Under the pieces are notes generated by a model, which was not told where the DNA came from, did no database searches, and saw only the letters and a program-made list of their open reading frames with translations. Below, in pieces: positions 16,494 to 26,292 of a stretch of DNA of 64,000 nucleotides (positions are counted from its first letter, which is position 1; the number at the start of each line of letters is the position of its first letter). The translations under genes were made by a program, and so were the position numbers. The stretch is from an uncultured Porphyromonas sp. (GTDB lineage Bacteria > Bacteroidota > Bacteroidia > Bacteroidales > Porphyromonadaceae): contig UQDF01000001.1 of assembly GCA_900539765.1 (NCBI GenBank), positions 1 to 64,000 on the forward strand, read 5' to 3'.

Positions 16494-17147
16494 ATGTTGA
16501 TTACAGAGTACATACTACAGCTGTTTGGAGGGATTATCATAGGTCTCTGCATCTCTGCACCTATGGGTCCTGCAGGGGTCCTCTGCTTGCGACGTGCTCT
16601 CGAGCAGGGACGGCGTGCTGGGGTCATCACAGGGATAGGAGCTACATTGGGGGACCTAGTCTATGCGATTATTACCTACTTCTTTACGGGGATTATGCTG
16701 GACTATGTAGACCACAACAAGATGGCACTGCGTATCGTGGCGAGTCTCCTCTTCTTGGCCTTTGCTATATACCTATACTTCAGTAAACCCCGCATCGAGG
16801 TGTCGCAGCGTGTCGCTGGGCAGATCAATCAGCGCAACCTCTCTCACTTAGGTAGTGGCTTCTTGCTGACCATCCCTAATCTGCTCATAGTCCCCGTCTA
16901 TGTAGTCCTCTTCAGTCAGTTTAACTTCGTCTATCCGCTCGGCGAGCCTCCCTACGGGATGTTTGCTCTCGGCCTTATCTCTATTGCTCTAGGGGCTCTT
17001 ATTTGGTGGCTTTTTATCACCTACATAGCGACTCGTCTGAGAGACTTTGTGAGTTTGCGCAATTTGCGCATCTTCAACCGCATATTTGCTTTAGTTTTTG
17101 CTGTGATAGCGGTCGTCTCGCTACTCTACACCTTCGTGGCTCTGTAA
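16494..17147 (+). CDS. LysE family amino-acid exporter
   Basis: A 217-residue inner-membrane protein with about six hydrophobic helices. The N-terminal SAPMGPAGVLCLRRALEQG matches the conserved first-loop motif of the LysE/RhtB family, and GIGATLGDLVYA matches the second helix. Members export amino acids or related small molecules; the substrate is unknown here. The YeiH-type exporter follows 30 bp later, suggesting a two-gene export operon. Confidence 0.85.
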   Translation: MLITEYILQLFGGIIIGLCISAPMGPAGVLCLRRALEQGRRAGVITGIGATLGDLVYAIITYFFTGIMLDYVDHNKMALRIVASLLFLAFAIYLYFSKPRIEVSQRVAGQINQRNLSHLGSGFLLTIPNLLIVPVYVVLFSQFNFVYPLGEPPYGMFALGLISIALGALIWWLFITYIATRLRDFVSLRNLRIFNRIFALVFAVIAVVSLLYTFVAL

Positions 17148-17177
17148 AAGCTCCACTAGACCTATACTTATTATATT

Positions 17178-18233
17178 ATGACAAAAGCAATCTCACGCCC
17201 CACGAGGGGCTTCTGGTGTGGGCTACTCCTGATGGTGGTTTTCGCTGGTGTCGCTGTCCTACTAGCGCAGCTACCACTCTTTAAGGAGACACTCCGCATC
17301 TCTCCACTCATCATAAGCGTCCTAATAGGCATGGTCTATGCCAACACACTACGGCATAAGCTTAGTCCCGCTTGGGTGCCAGGGCTAGCCTTCTCATCGA
17401 AGCGTATCCTGCGCTTGGCGATCGTTTTTTACGCTTTTCGCCTTACGCTGACAGATATCTATGCTGCGGGTCTTACAGCCTTCGTTTATGACCTCATCAT
17501 CGTCACCTCGGTGATCCTCCTCGGGGTACTCATCGGTCGCTGGCTCAAGATGGATCGCGATACCGCCATCCTCACTGCCTCGGGCAGTGCTATCTGCGGT
17601 GCTGCTGCGGTGCTGGGAACAGAGCCTGTGCTGGGAGCTAGTTCGGAGAAAACAGTCATAGCGGTCGCTACGGTAGTCCTCTTTGGCACGCTCAGTATGT
17701 TTGTCTATCCACTCGTCTATGCTACAGGGTGGCTCGGACTGACGGAGCATCAGATGGCTATCTACACTGGAGGAACGCTCCACGAGGTGGCACACGTGGC
17801 GGGAGCTGGCGGTGCTATGGGAGATGCTATCGCCTCGACAGCGACCATTACGAAGATGATCCGAGTGATCCTCTTGGCGCCTTACCTCTTGATCCTTACT
17901 TCCGTCCTGCATCGTGGCGGGCGGGGAGGAGCTACGGTGCAGCGCAAGGTGTCGATACCTTGGTTCGCTATCTGGTTCCTCATCATGATCTGCGTCAATA
18001 CGCTCATCGGCTACCTCGCTGAGCAGCAGGGTATGAGCGATCTCTACAGTCAGATCTGTGGCGGGATTCGCTGGGCAGACGACTTCGGACTCTGTATGGC
18101 TATGGCAGCACTCGGTAGCGATGCTTCGTTTGCCCGCTTCAAGCAAGCTGGTGGCAAGCCCTTCCTCCTTGCGGGTGCACTCTACCTGTGGCTCACCATC
18201 GGGGGCTACTGTCTGATCCGCTTGATAGGGTAG
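17178..18233 (+). CDS. YeiH/UPF0324 family putative sulfate exporter
   Basis: A 351-residue membrane protein with about ten helices. It carries the YeiH/UPF0324 hallmarks: SVLIGMVYANT in the first third, KRILRLAIVFYAFRLTL, the SGSAICGAAAVLG segment, and the YTGGTLHEVAHVAGAGGAMG block. Family members are annotated as putative sulfate exporters, but direct evidence is limited. It is likely co-transcribed with the LysE-family gene. Confidence 0.85.
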   Translation: MTKAISRPTRGFWCGLLLMVVFAGVAVLLAQLPLFKETLRISPLIISVLIGMVYANTLRHKLSPAWVPGLAFSSKRILRLAIVFYAFRLTLTDIYAAGLTAFVYDLIIVTSVILLGVLIGRWLKMDRDTAILTASGSAICGAAAVLGTEPVLGASSEKTVIAVATVVLFGTLSMFVYPLVYATGWLGLTEHQMAIYTGGTLHEVAHVAGAGGAMGDAIASTATITKMIRVILLAPYLLILTSVLHRGGRGGATVQRKVSIPWFAIWFLIMICVNTLIGYLAEQQGMSDLYSQICGGIRWADDFGLCMAMAALGSDASFARFKQAGGKPFLLAGALYLWLTIGGYCLIRLIG

Positions 18234-18235
18234 GG

Positions 18236-18313
18236 ATTAGAGGTTAGAGGTTAGAGAGTAAGGTTAGTGTCTCTTAGAGTCTAATCTCTAATTTCTAACC
18301 TCTAATCTCTAAC
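18236..18313. repeat. Heptamer repeat tracts in inverted orientation, site 3
   Basis: TTAGAGN-type units run on the plus strand from 18236 to 18256, and the reverse form (CTCTAAN) from 18277 to 18313. The arms 18236-18256 and 18286-18306 are complementary at 19 of 21 positions, so transcripts could fold into a long stem. The tract begins 2 bp after the YeiH stop and ends about 11 bp before the -7 box of the next gene. It may serve as a terminator for the first and as upstream promoter sequence for the second. Confidence 0.75.
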
Positions 18314-18324
18314 TCGTATTTTCG

Positions 18325-18332
18325 TATCTTTG
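18325..18332 (+). promoter_or_regulatory. -7 box of the DUF2723 gene
   Basis: TATCTTTG matches TAnnTTTG and lies 29 bp upstream of the start codon. The expected -33 position lies in the heptamer tract; no TTTG is present. Confidence 0.6.
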
Positions 18333-18361
18333 TCCCCATATACGATACCATAACTATAGAT

Positions 18362-21300
18362 ATGCAACAGAACTGGCGACTGTACAATCTGCTTAACAAC
18401 GTGGTGGGCTGGGTGACCTTCGTCATCGCAGCGGTGGTCTACCTGATGACCATCGGTCCCTCAGCGAGTCTGTGGGACTGCCCCGAGTTTATCTTATCGG
18501 CCTTTAAGCTGGAGGTGGGACACCCACCTGGGGCACCGATCTACATGCTTGTGTACAATGTCGCTGCGCACCTAGCACCTACACCTGAGCTGGCGGGACT
18601 ATACACCAATGCGCTGAGTGGTCTACTCAGTGCGGGTACGATACTGCTACTCTTCTGGACCATCACTCATTTGGTGCGTCGTGTGGTGCTACCAGGTGCT
18701 TCGCCTTGTGCTAAGCAGTTGGTCCCTGAGGGGGTGATGCCTGTCCCTACCTTAGCGCAGACGATCCTGATTATGGGTTCTGGACTGGTGGGAGCGTTGC
18801 TCTATACCTTTACGGATACTTTCTGGTACAGTGCTGTGGAGAGCGAGGTGTATGCCTTTAGCTCCTTCCTGACGGCACTAGTCTTCTGGCTGATGCTCAA
18901 GTGGAGCGACCGTGCGGACAATGATCGCTCTGACCGCTGGATCGTCCTCATCGCCTACGTGATGGGACTAAGCATCGGGGTGCACCTGCTCAACCTGCTT
19001 TGCATCCCAGCGATGGCTCTCATATACTACTTCCGTAAGCATGATACGCTCTCCTTCAAGGGGATCGTCACGACACTGATCGTCTCCTTCGTCTTGATTG
19101 CAGTCATCATGTTTGGCATTATGCAGGGTGTCGTAGCCTTCGGTGGTACGATAGACCGCTGGGTGGTCAATGGCCTAAAGATGCCGTACAACAGTGGCTT
19201 CTACATCTATCTAGCCGTCCTTATGGTGGTGCTGGTCGGTTCGCTCACGCTTTACCAGCGAGGTGAGCGTGGTCGTAATCTGATCATCAGCTCATTCCTC
19301 CTCTCATGGTGCTTGATCGGTATCCCATACTTCGGAGGAGCCGTTTGGCTAGGTGTGATCGTGACGATAGCACTGGCGGTATACCTTTTCCAAAACAAAA
19401 AGGTCTCTCTGCAGCGCCTGCACACGGCACAAATGTGTATGCTGGTCATTATGATCGGCTTTAGCTCCTATGGGGTGATCCTCGTGCGCTCGCTCGCAGG
19501 CACACCGATGAATCAGAATGAGCCGAACACGGCCCTTGCGATCAAGAGCTACATCAATCGTGAGCAGTATGGTGCTATCCCCCACCTATATAGTGCTACC
19601 TACGTGGCGCGTCCTATTGCTATGGAGGAGGGTAAGTCGGTCTATGCGCCTAAGGTGAAGAGTAATCCCAACGAACCAGACGAGTATGTCAAGATCTACA
19701 GCCAGCCAGAGCTGAAGTACGCTGAGGGGAGCAAGATGCTCTTCCCCCGTATGTACTCTTCGCAGCCAGAGCATATAAGTGCTTACAATGCTTGGGTAGA
19801 TCGCAATCCTAATGATATGTCTAAGCCCTCGATGGCGGACAACTTGAAGTACCTTCTGCGCTATCAGGTTAACTATATGTATTGGCGCTACTTCGGCTGG
19901 AACTTCATCGGTCGTCAGAACGATCTGCAGGGTGATGGCGGTATGCTCAAGGGGGGAGTCCTCACGGGCTACTCGTTTATTGATCAGATCGCACTGGGTA
20001 AGACCAAAGATCTGCCGGATCAGTTCCGCAACAACAAGGGTCGCAACGCTTACTACCTGCTGCCGTTGCTCCTCGGCTTCCTCGGCATTGCCTATCAAGT
20101 GACGAGACGCAAGAAGGGGATGCAAGCCTTTTGGATCACGCTGGCGCTCTTCTTTATGACGGGCTTGGCGATCATCCTATACATCAACCAGACACCAGGG
20201 CAGCCGCGTGAGCGAGACTACGCCTATGCGGGTTCTTTCTACGCCTTTGCAATATGGATCGGCTTCGGGGTAGCAGGCCTTTACGAACTGTTGAGCCGTG
20301 CTAAGCTCAAGCCTGTACTGACCGCTTCGATCGTCTCGGCTCTAGGGCTGATCGTACCGATACAGATGGCTTCGGAAAACTGGGACGACCACGACCGCTC
20401 GGGACGTGTCCTAGCAAGCGACTTCGGCTACAACTACTTGATCAGCTGCGATCCCAATGCGGTGCTAGTTTGCTTTGGAGATAACGATACCTTCCCTCTG
20501 TGGTATGCCCAGGAGGTGGAGGGCGTACGCACTGATGTCAAGGTGAGCAATCTGAGCTACCTGCAGTCAGAGTGGTACGGCAAGCATATGCTCCGTCACA
20601 GCTATGAGGCACAGCCGATACCGAATAAGTATATGAATCCCGCCTTCTTCGTCACGAACTCCTATGCGCTGATACGTCCAACGAGCGGGGTGCCGATGCC
20701 TTTTGACCAAGCTATGGAGGCAGCCACAAGGATCGTGCCTCAGGGGCAGGCGCAGATGCCTACGGAGAAGGTATTACTCTCCATAGACTCGGCAGTTGTT
20801 GCTAAGCAGTTTCCACAGCTTCAGGGCTTGCCTATACCCGAGAGCATGGTGCTTTCGCTAGAGGGTAAGTCGGCTGTAACGAGAGATCAGCTCTTTGTCC
20901 TAGATATGCTGGGCGCAGCGGAGTGGCAGAGACCGATCATGTGGGTGACCTCAGCTCCTCAGAATATCTTTGCCAACCAGAGACAGTATATGTCTCATGT
21001 GGGTATGGCGCAGCGCTTTAACCCAACGACCGTAGTGGGGACTCCCTATGAAGTAGATGTGGAGCGTATGTATGACTTGGTGATGCATCAGTATCGTTAC
21101 TTCAATGCCAATGACCCCGACATCTACTTTGACGAAAACATCCGACGCAACATCTCTTACTACTACCGCTCTCGTGTCTTCGCAACGCTAGGACAAGCAC
21201 TCCTGCGTCAAGGTGATACCGAGCGAGCTAGGGAGGTGCTGACGAAGTGTGCCGAGGTGATCTCGCCTGAGGCGGTGCCCTTCGACATGACAGATGTAGC

Positions 21301-21634
21301 TCTAGCTGATGCATACTATCGTGCCGATATGCCAGAGCAGGGAGATGAGATCGTTCGTGCACTCTACCGTGACACGGCGCAGCTCCTTTACTGGGTTAGT
21401 CAGCAGAAGCCTCGTCATCAGTTAGCTCTGATCAGCGATTCGATGGTACGCTACTCGCTCGTTACGCTTATGGACTTAGTTCGTATAGATATGCTTTGGG
21501 GTCGCAACCTCTCGGCAGAGTATGAGATGATGCTGAGACAGGCACTACCTATCTTTGGCGGATCTCTAGAGGCTATCAAGGAGATGACCGCTCAGCAGCT
21601 TGGTCAGAGGCTCCCTGACACAACAAATCAGTAA
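18362..21634 (+). CDS. DUF2723 (TMEM260-like, GT117) membrane glycosyltransferase candidate
   Basis: A 1090-residue protein with about twelve membrane helices in the first 650 residues and a soluble C-terminal part with helical repeats. The N-terminal SASLWDCPEFILSAFKLEVG and HPPGAPIYML are the hallmark of PF11028/DUF2723, including the acidic D-x-P-E motif expected in GT-C glycosyltransferases. The related human TMEM260 is a protein O-mannosyltransferase, and the bacterial proteins are placed in family GT117. A role in O-glycosylation of periplasmic or surface proteins, known in Bacteroidota, is plausible but inferred. It has its own promoter. Confidence 0.85.
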   Translation: MQQNWRLYNLLNNVVGWVTFVIAAVVYLMTIGPSASLWDCPEFILSAFKLEVGHPPGAPIYMLVYNVAAHLAPTPELAGLYTNALSGLLSAGTILLLFWTITHLVRRVVLPGASPCAKQLVPEGVMPVPTLAQTILIMGSGLVGALLYTFTDTFWYSAVESEVYAFSSFLTALVFWLMLKWSDRADNDRSDRWIVLIAYVMGLSIGVHLLNLLCIPAMALIYYFRKHDTLSFKGIVTTLIVSFVLIAVIMFGIMQGVVAFGGTIDRWVVNGLKMPYNSGFYIYLAVLMVVLVGSLTLYQRGERGRNLIISSFLLSWCLIGIPYFGGAVWLGVIVTIALAVYLFQNKKVSLQRLHTAQMCMLVIMIGFSSYGVILVRSLAGTPMNQNEPNTALAIKSYINREQYGAIPHLYSATYVARPIAMEEGKSVYAPKVKSNPNEPDEYVKIYSQPELKYAEGSKMLFPRMYSSQPEHISAYNAWVDRNPNDMSKPSMADNLKYLLRYQVNYMYWRYFGWNFIGRQNDLQGDGGMLKGGVLTGYSFIDQIALGKTKDLPDQFRNNKGRNAYYLLPLLLGFLGIAYQVTRRKKGMQAFWITLALFFMTGLAIILYINQTPGQPRERDYAYAGSFYAFAIWIGFGVAGLYELLSRAKLKPVLTASIVSALGLIVPIQMASENWDDHDRSGRVLASDFGYNYLISCDPNAVLVCFGDNDTFPLWYAQEVEGVRTDVKVSNLSYLQSEWYGKHMLRHSYEAQPIPNKYMNPAFFVTNSYALIRPTSGVPMPFDQAMEAATRIVPQGQAQMPTEKVLLSIDSAVVAKQFPQLQGLPIPESMVLSLEGKSAVTRDQLFVLDMLGAAEWQRPIMWVTSAPQNIFANQRQYMSHVGMAQRFNPTTVVGTPYEVDVERMYDLVMHQYRYFNANDPDIYFDENIRRNISYYYRSRVFATLGQALLRQGDTERAREVLTKCAEVISPEAVPFDMTDVALADAYYRADMPEQGDEIVRALYRDTAQLLYWVSQQKPRHQLALISDSMVRYSLVTLMDLVRIDMLWGRNLSAEYEMMLRQALPIFGGSLEAIKEMTAQQLGQRLPDTTNQ

Positions 21635-21663
21635 TCATTTAGAAACTCCCTTATCTCACCCTT

Positions 21664-22410
21664 ATGAAAAGACTTGTATTAGTACGCCACGGACAGAGTG
21701 CGTGGAATAAGAGTAACCAATTCACAGGCTGGACAGACGTTGACCTCACCGAGCAAGGTATCGAGGAGGCGCACGAAGCTGGCCGACAGTTACGCAAGGC
21801 AGGCTTTTGCTTTGCTAAGGCTTACACATCATATCTCAAGCGCGCCATCAAGACACTCAACATTATCCTCGATGAGATGGATCTGGACTGGATCCCTGTG
21901 GAGAAGTCGTGGCGTCTCAACGAGAAGCACTACGGCATGCTCCAAGGACTGGACAAGTCTGAGACTGCGACTAAGTATGGAGAGGAGCAGGTACACATCT
22001 GGCGACGTAGCTACGACGTCCCGCCCGCACCGCTAGACCCAACCGATGAGCGTGCACCTCAGCACGATCCACGCTATGCAGCGGTCAATCCTAACGAGCT
22101 CCCACTCACGGAGTCGCTCAAGGAGACAGTCGAGCGCATCCTCCCTTACTGGGAGAGCAACATTCGCCCCGATCTAGAGCAGTATGGCGAGATCATTGTC
22201 GCGGCTCATGGCAATAGCTTGAGGGGTATCGTCAAGCATCTCAAGGGCATCTCAGACGAAGAGATTCCAGCGCTCAATCTGCCGACGGGCATCCCGTACG
22301 TTTTCGAGTTTGACGATAATATGCAGCTGCAGCGTGACTACTTCCTTGGTGATCCCGAGCAGATAGCTAAGCTTCAGGCAGCCGTTGCTAATCAGGGCAA
22401 GAGCAAGTAA
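21664..22410 (+). CDS. gpmA: 2,3-bisphosphoglycerate-dependent phosphoglycerate mutase
   Basis: A 248-residue cytosolic glycolytic enzyme interconverting 3- and 2-phosphoglycerate. [10 protein letters not shown] near the N-terminus carries the phosphorylated histidine (His9); the family segment [15 protein letters not shown] follows, then [17 protein letters not shown], and the second catalytic histidine sits in [14 protein letters not shown]. Length is typical of dPGM. It follows the DUF2723 gene by 29 bp and precedes lpdA by 39 bp. Confidence 0.95.
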   Translation: MKRLVLVRHGQSAWNKSNQFTGWTDVDLTEQGIEEAHEAGRQLRKAGFCFAKAYTSYLKRAIKTLNIILDEMDLDWIPVEKSWRLNEKHYGMLQGLDKSETATKYGEEQVHIWRRSYDVPPAPLDPTDERAPQHDPRYAAVNPNELPLTESLKETVERILPYWESNIRPDLEQYGEIIVAAHGNSLRGIVKHLKGISDEEIPALNLPTGIPYVFEFDDNMQLQRDYFLGDPEQIAKLQAAVANQGKSK

Positions 22411-22449
22411 CTGCGATCCCATTCATTTCACTAGACACTTCCAACTATT

Positions 22450-23820
22450 ATGACATACGATCTTATTATTATTGGTGGAGGACCTGCGGGTTACACAGCC
22501 GCAGAGCGTGCTGCTCGTGGAGGGCTGGAGACGCTGCTCATCGAGGAGCGTGCGCTCGGTGGCGTCTGCCTTAACGAAGGGTGCATCCCTACGAAGACAC
22601 TCCTTTACTCAGCTAAGGTTTGGCAGACAGTGCAGACCGCTGCCAAGTATGGTGTCGCTTGTACACCAGAGCGAATAGACCCAGCCAAGGTTATCTCTAG
22701 AAAGAATAAAGTCGTTCGTAAGCTGGTCGCAGGTATTCGCTCACGTATGAAGGAAGCTGGCGTGACCGTGGTCACGGAGCATGCAACTGTCACGGCGCAC
22801 AATGGCGATGACACCTATACCGTTACGGCAGCTGCTGAGACTTACACGGCTAAGCATCTACTCCTCTGCACGGGCTCAGAGACAGTTATCCCGCCTATCC
22901 CAGGTGTCGAGGAGGGGCACTACATTACCCACCGAGAGGCATTGGACAGCAAGGAGCTTCCCGCCTCGATCGTCATCATTGGTGGTGGCGTCATCGGTAT
23001 GGAGTTCGCAGCTTACTACAACGAGATGGGCGTGACCGTCTCTGTTGTTGAGATGCTCCCCGAGATCATCAACGGGATGGATAGCGAGCTGGCTGCGCTC
23101 CTGCGTGAGGAGTACACAAAGCGTGGTATCAAGTTCTACCTCCAGCACAAGGTGACGCATCTCTATGCCGATGGCGTAGAGGTCGAGTACGAGGGCGAGA
23201 CCTTTAAGGTAGAGGGCGAGCAAGTAATGCTCTCCGTGGGACGTCGTCCCGTGACCAGCTCCTTCGAGGCACTGCTCAGCCAAGGGCTCGAGCTAGAGCG
23301 TCGAGGCGTCAAGACCGACGAATACCTCCGCACCTCGCTCCCCAACCTCTATGCAGCGGGCGATGTCAATGGACACTCTCTCCTAGCTCACACGGCTGTG
23401 CGTGAGGCAGAGGTAGCGGTCGACCATATCCTCGGCCGTGAGATCAATCCGATGAGCTATCGTGCTATCCCAGGGGTTGTCTATACGCATCCTGAGATAG
23501 CGGGCGTAGGCTTCACAGAAGATGCTCTGAAGAGTGGAGACAAAGTTTATACGAAGCTGATGCTCCCGATGAGCTACTCTGGCCGCTTTGTTGCCGAAAA
23601 CGAAATGGCTTCAGGCTACTGCAAAGTACTTGTCAATCCTGAAGGCAAGATACTCGGTGTGCATATGCTAGGCAATCCTTGTAGCGAGCTGATCGTCACT
23701 GCAGGGCTAGCCATCGAGCGTGGCATGACAGCGCACGAGCTAAGCGAAATCATCTTCCCGCACCCCTCTGTGGCTGAGATCCTCAAGGAAACGCTGGAGA
23801 CCTTTCCCCGTACGCATTAG
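22450..23820 (+). CDS. lpdA: Dihydrolipoyl dehydrogenase (E3)
   Basis: A 456-residue flavoprotein disulfide reductase. The FAD-binding GGGPAGYTAAERAARGG is at the start, the redox pair is C40-x4-C45 (GGVCLNEGCIPTK), the NAD-binding GGGVIGMEFAAYYNEMG lies near 180, and the catalytic HPHPSVAE is near the C-terminus. It reoxidises lipoamide in 2-oxoacid dehydrogenase or glycine cleavage complexes; no E1/E2 or gcv genes are in the window, so which complex it serves is open. Confidence 0.93.
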   Translation: MTYDLIIIGGGPAGYTAAERAARGGLETLLIEERALGGVCLNEGCIPTKTLLYSAKVWQTVQTAAKYGVACTPERIDPAKVISRKNKVVRKLVAGIRSRMKEAGVTVVTEHATVTAHNGDDTYTVTAAAETYTAKHLLLCTGSETVIPPIPGVEEGHYITHREALDSKELPASIVIIGGGVIGMEFAAYYNEMGVTVSVVEMLPEIINGMDSELAALLREEYTKRGIKFYLQHKVTHLYADGVEVEYEGETFKVEGEQVMLSVGRRPVTSSFEALLSQGLELERRGVKTDEYLRTSLPNLYAAGDVNGHSLLAHTAVREAEVAVDHILGREINPMSYRAIPGVVYTHPEIAGVGFTEDALKSGDKVYTKLMLPMSYSGRFVAENEMASGYCKVLVNPEGKILGVHMLGNPCSELIVTAGLAIERGMTAHELSEIIFPHPSVAEILKETLETFPRTH

Positions 23821-23826
23821 TTAGCT

Positions 23827-24789
23827 ATGAGACCTCCTCATATCGTTATCCTAGGTTTAGGGGGCGTCGGCGGATACTTCGGCGGGCTGTGGACACGCTA
23901 CGCTATGGAGCATCCCGATCAGCTACGCGTCTCCTACCTTATGCGTCCAGGAGCGCACTACGATCGTGTGCGCCGTGAGGGCTTGCGCATCTCTTCGCCT
24001 CGTCTGGCAGAGACTATCGTACGTCCTAGCTGCGTCACTTGCGATCCGCAAGAGCTGGGGACGATAGACTATCTAGTTGTCGTGACCAAGAGCTATGATC
24101 TGGCCGACAGCATACGTCCGCTCCAGCCTTATCTGACCAAAGAGAGTGCCGTCCTGCCACTGCTCAATGGACTAGACATCCACGAGCAGCTCCGCACGAT
24201 GCTCCCCGCAGAGGTCGAGCGCTGGGCGGGTGTCGCTTATATCACCGCACGGCGCACAGAGCCTGGTGTAGTGGAGAGCCACTCCGACAACGAGCGACTC
24301 TACATAGGTTCCCTCGCACGTCCCATCGGTAGTGAGCGCACGGCTAGCGAAGAGCGACTCCTCCAGATCTCCCAAGCTGCGGGCATAGACCTTGTCATTC
24401 CCGACGATCCTATGGAGGAGGTGCGCAAGAAGTACCTTATGCTCTCCAACTCAGCAGCTGCGACGGGCTACTACGATTGCAACGTCGAGGGCTTGCTCGG
24501 TGCGCATCGTGCCTTTGTCATCGGACTCACCGAAGAGCTCTGCCAGCTCTACCGTGCTAAGGGGTGGGGTAGCAGTGATGCTGATCCAGTCGCCTCAGCG
24601 CTTCGTCGTATAGAGCGTATGCCACCCGCCACGACCACCTCGATGAATAGCGACCTACGCAACCATCATCAGAGCGAAGTCGAGAGTCTTGTTGGCTACG
24701 TAGTCCGTGAGAGTCATCGCTTAGGACTCTCAGCACCACATTACGAAGAGGCTTACGCTGGCATCTTGCAGCGCATCGCTCAGCAGTAA
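23827..24789 (+). CDS. panE: 2-dehydropantoate 2-reductase
   Basis: A 320-residue NADPH-dependent ketopantoate reductase family enzyme of pantothenate (coenzyme A) synthesis. The N-terminal GLGGVGGYFGG is the dinucleotide-binding loop; VVVTKSYDL carries the conserved lysine region, PLLNGLDIHEQL the NG motif, and the C-terminal domain has KYLMLSNSAAATG and SMNSDL. It starts 6 bp after lpdA and is surely co-transcribed. A strong hairpin follows. A related 2-oxoacid reductase activity is possible. Confidence 0.87.
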   Translation: MRPPHIVILGLGGVGGYFGGLWTRYAMEHPDQLRVSYLMRPGAHYDRVRREGLRISSPRLAETIVRPSCVTCDPQELGTIDYLVVVTKSYDLADSIRPLQPYLTKESAVLPLLNGLDIHEQLRTMLPAEVERWAGVAYITARRTEPGVVESHSDNERLYIGSLARPIGSERTASEERLLQISQAAGIDLVIPDDPMEEVRKKYLMLSNSAAATGYYDCNVEGLLGAHRAFVIGLTEELCQLYRAKGWGSSDADPVASALRRIERMPPATTTSMNSDLRNHHQSEVESLVGYVVRESHRLGLSAPHYEEAYAGILQRIAQQ

Positions 24790-24794
24790 TCATC

Positions 24795-24845
24795 AGCGTC
24801 TCGGAGCTGTCGGATCTCATCTGACCACTCCGAGACGCTTGTTCT
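24795..24845 (+). terminator. Terminator of the gpmA-lpdA-panE run
   Basis: AGCGTCTCGGAG (24795-24806) and CTCCGAGACGCT (24828-24839) form a perfect 12-bp stem 5 bp past the panE stop, followed by TTGTTC. The short T-tract makes it somewhat weak. Confidence 0.7.
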
Positions 24846-24882
24846 AACCTCTAACTTCTAATCTCTAACTTCTAACCTCTAG
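24846..24882 (-). repeat. Heptamer repeat tract, site 4
   Basis: Five units of CTCTAAN/TTCTAAN type (the reverse form of TTAGAGN) fill the space between the panE terminator and the start of the next gene, ending 6 bp before its ATG. Any promoter or leader of that gene must include this tract. Confidence 0.75.
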
Positions 24883-24888
24883 TCCCCC

Positions 24889-26226
24889 ATGAAGCGTCTA
24901 CTCGTCATCTTCGTTAGTCTTCTCACTTTGCCACTCTTTATGGTCCAAGGTCAGGAGCTAGACTCGCTCACGCAAGCCTTTCGTGCGAAGCCCTCTGTAG
25001 CTATCGCCACGCAGTTCGTGGAGCAGGCTACAGAGCGAGGACGCAGTGACTTAGCCGTCTCAGCTTATGAGTACCTCGCCCATCAAAATAGTAAGTACCT
25101 GCCCGCTCTCTGGGAGAGCTATCTCAGAGAGTTGCGACTAGACGAGCTCTCCGCTTCGCTCGAGAAGCAGAGCAAAGTGCGCAAGTCGCATCACGCTACC
25201 GATCTCTATGCTGAGAGACTGTATGCGTTGCGACGGCTTATGGGGCATGTCCTCTGGCTAGAAGTTGCCGACACCGCCACCATTGCACGAGAGCAGTTAG
25301 CCAACTACCTTAATGGTCAGGGTGTCAAAGTCTTCTCTTGTGACAGCCTAGGACTAGGCTTCCTCACCGAGCGAGGCGATCGCTACATCAGACCGCTTCG
25401 AGAGCGTCCCGATGCACCCGTGCGTCTCGTCTATGGCGGTCTTCTTGCCAATCAGCCGATCCCCACAACCCTTCAAGCGGATGCCACGATTATTACCGCC
25501 ATCCCAGACAGCCTAGAGGCCCCCTCTTACCCTTCACTAGCTCCAGACGGTATCACGCTCTACTTCTCAGCTATTAGCAAGCACGGACTGGGCGGGCGAG
25601 ACCTCTATATGACCCGCCAGACCGCTTCGGGTGGCTACCTACAGCCGGTTCCGCTAGGATTCCCGTACAACAGCACGGGCGATGACTTGCTCCTCGCTTT
25701 CAACGCTGAGCGTCATCTCGGCTACCTCGTCTCCGACCGCTATGCTCCCCACGGCATGGTCACTGTCTATCGCTTTGTCTACAATGATGGCGAGGTGACT
25801 GAGGTACCCTCCAATGACCCCGCTCTCCTGCGTCAGTACGCTATGCTACGCCCTTACCTTATCACACAGCGTCCTGACGTAGACTACGGAGCTTTGCTGA
25901 GCCAGCAAACAATCGCACAGCCTGCCCACAGCAGTGCCTCTCAGGGAGCCTTCGTCGTGGCACCGGATCTGATCTACACCAGCCGAGAGCAGTTTCACTC
26001 CGCCAAGGCTGCGACCCTCTATGATCAATATCTGACCCAGCAGAAGCAGCTCACCGAGCAGGAGCAGACACTGGATCGTCTCCGCACAGCCTATCACCAG
26101 CATAGCGGTAGCGATGCCGACTTGATCGAGATGATCCTACAGCTCGAGCGTCAGATCCCCGTAGCCCGCAAGGCGTTGCACGCACTCGCTCAGGAGATAC
26201 GACAGCTCGAGCACCCGCATCTCTAA
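24889..26226 (+). CDS. Secreted PD40-type beta-propeller protein with C-terminal coiled coil
   Basis: A 445-residue exported protein. The signal peptide (MKRLLVIFVSLLTLPLFMVQG) has no lipobox. A helical, TPR-like region follows (about 25-130), then a WD40-like PD40 segment with YPSLAPDGITLYFSA and GGRDLYMTR (about 215-300), as seen in Bacteroidota proteins of the cell envelope. The last 90 residues are rich in Q, E and L and look like a coiled coil. Function is unknown. PD40 proteins in this phylum often accompany OmpA-type or T9SS components, but no such partner is adjacent. Confidence 0.65.
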   Translation: MKRLLVIFVSLLTLPLFMVQGQELDSLTQAFRAKPSVAIATQFVEQATERGRSDLAVSAYEYLAHQNSKYLPALWESYLRELRLDELSASLEKQSKVRKSHHATDLYAERLYALRRLMGHVLWLEVADTATIAREQLANYLNGQGVKVFSCDSLGLGFLTERGDRYIRPLRERPDAPVRLVYGGLLANQPIPTTLQADATIITAIPDSLEAPSYPSLAPDGITLYFSAISKHGLGGRDLYMTRQTASGGYLQPVPLGFPYNSTGDDLLLAFNAERHLGYLVSDRYAPHGMVTVYRFVYNDGEVTEVPSNDPALLRQYAMLRPYLITQRPDVDYGALLSQQTIAQPAHSSASQGAFVVAPDLIYTSREQFHSAKAATLYDQYLTQQKQLTEQEQTLDRLRTAYHQHSGSDADLIEMILQLERQIPVARKALHALAQEIRQLEHPHL

Positions 26227-26292
26227 ACGCTCTTTATATTGGGAAAAAGCACTACCTTAGCGGGCGTTAAACCAATAAATAACCCAATCACA

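Noticed and set aside
17394..18146. 250-codon frame opposite the YeiH-type gene
   Set aside because: Antisense shadow of a conserved membrane protein; composition is not protein-like.
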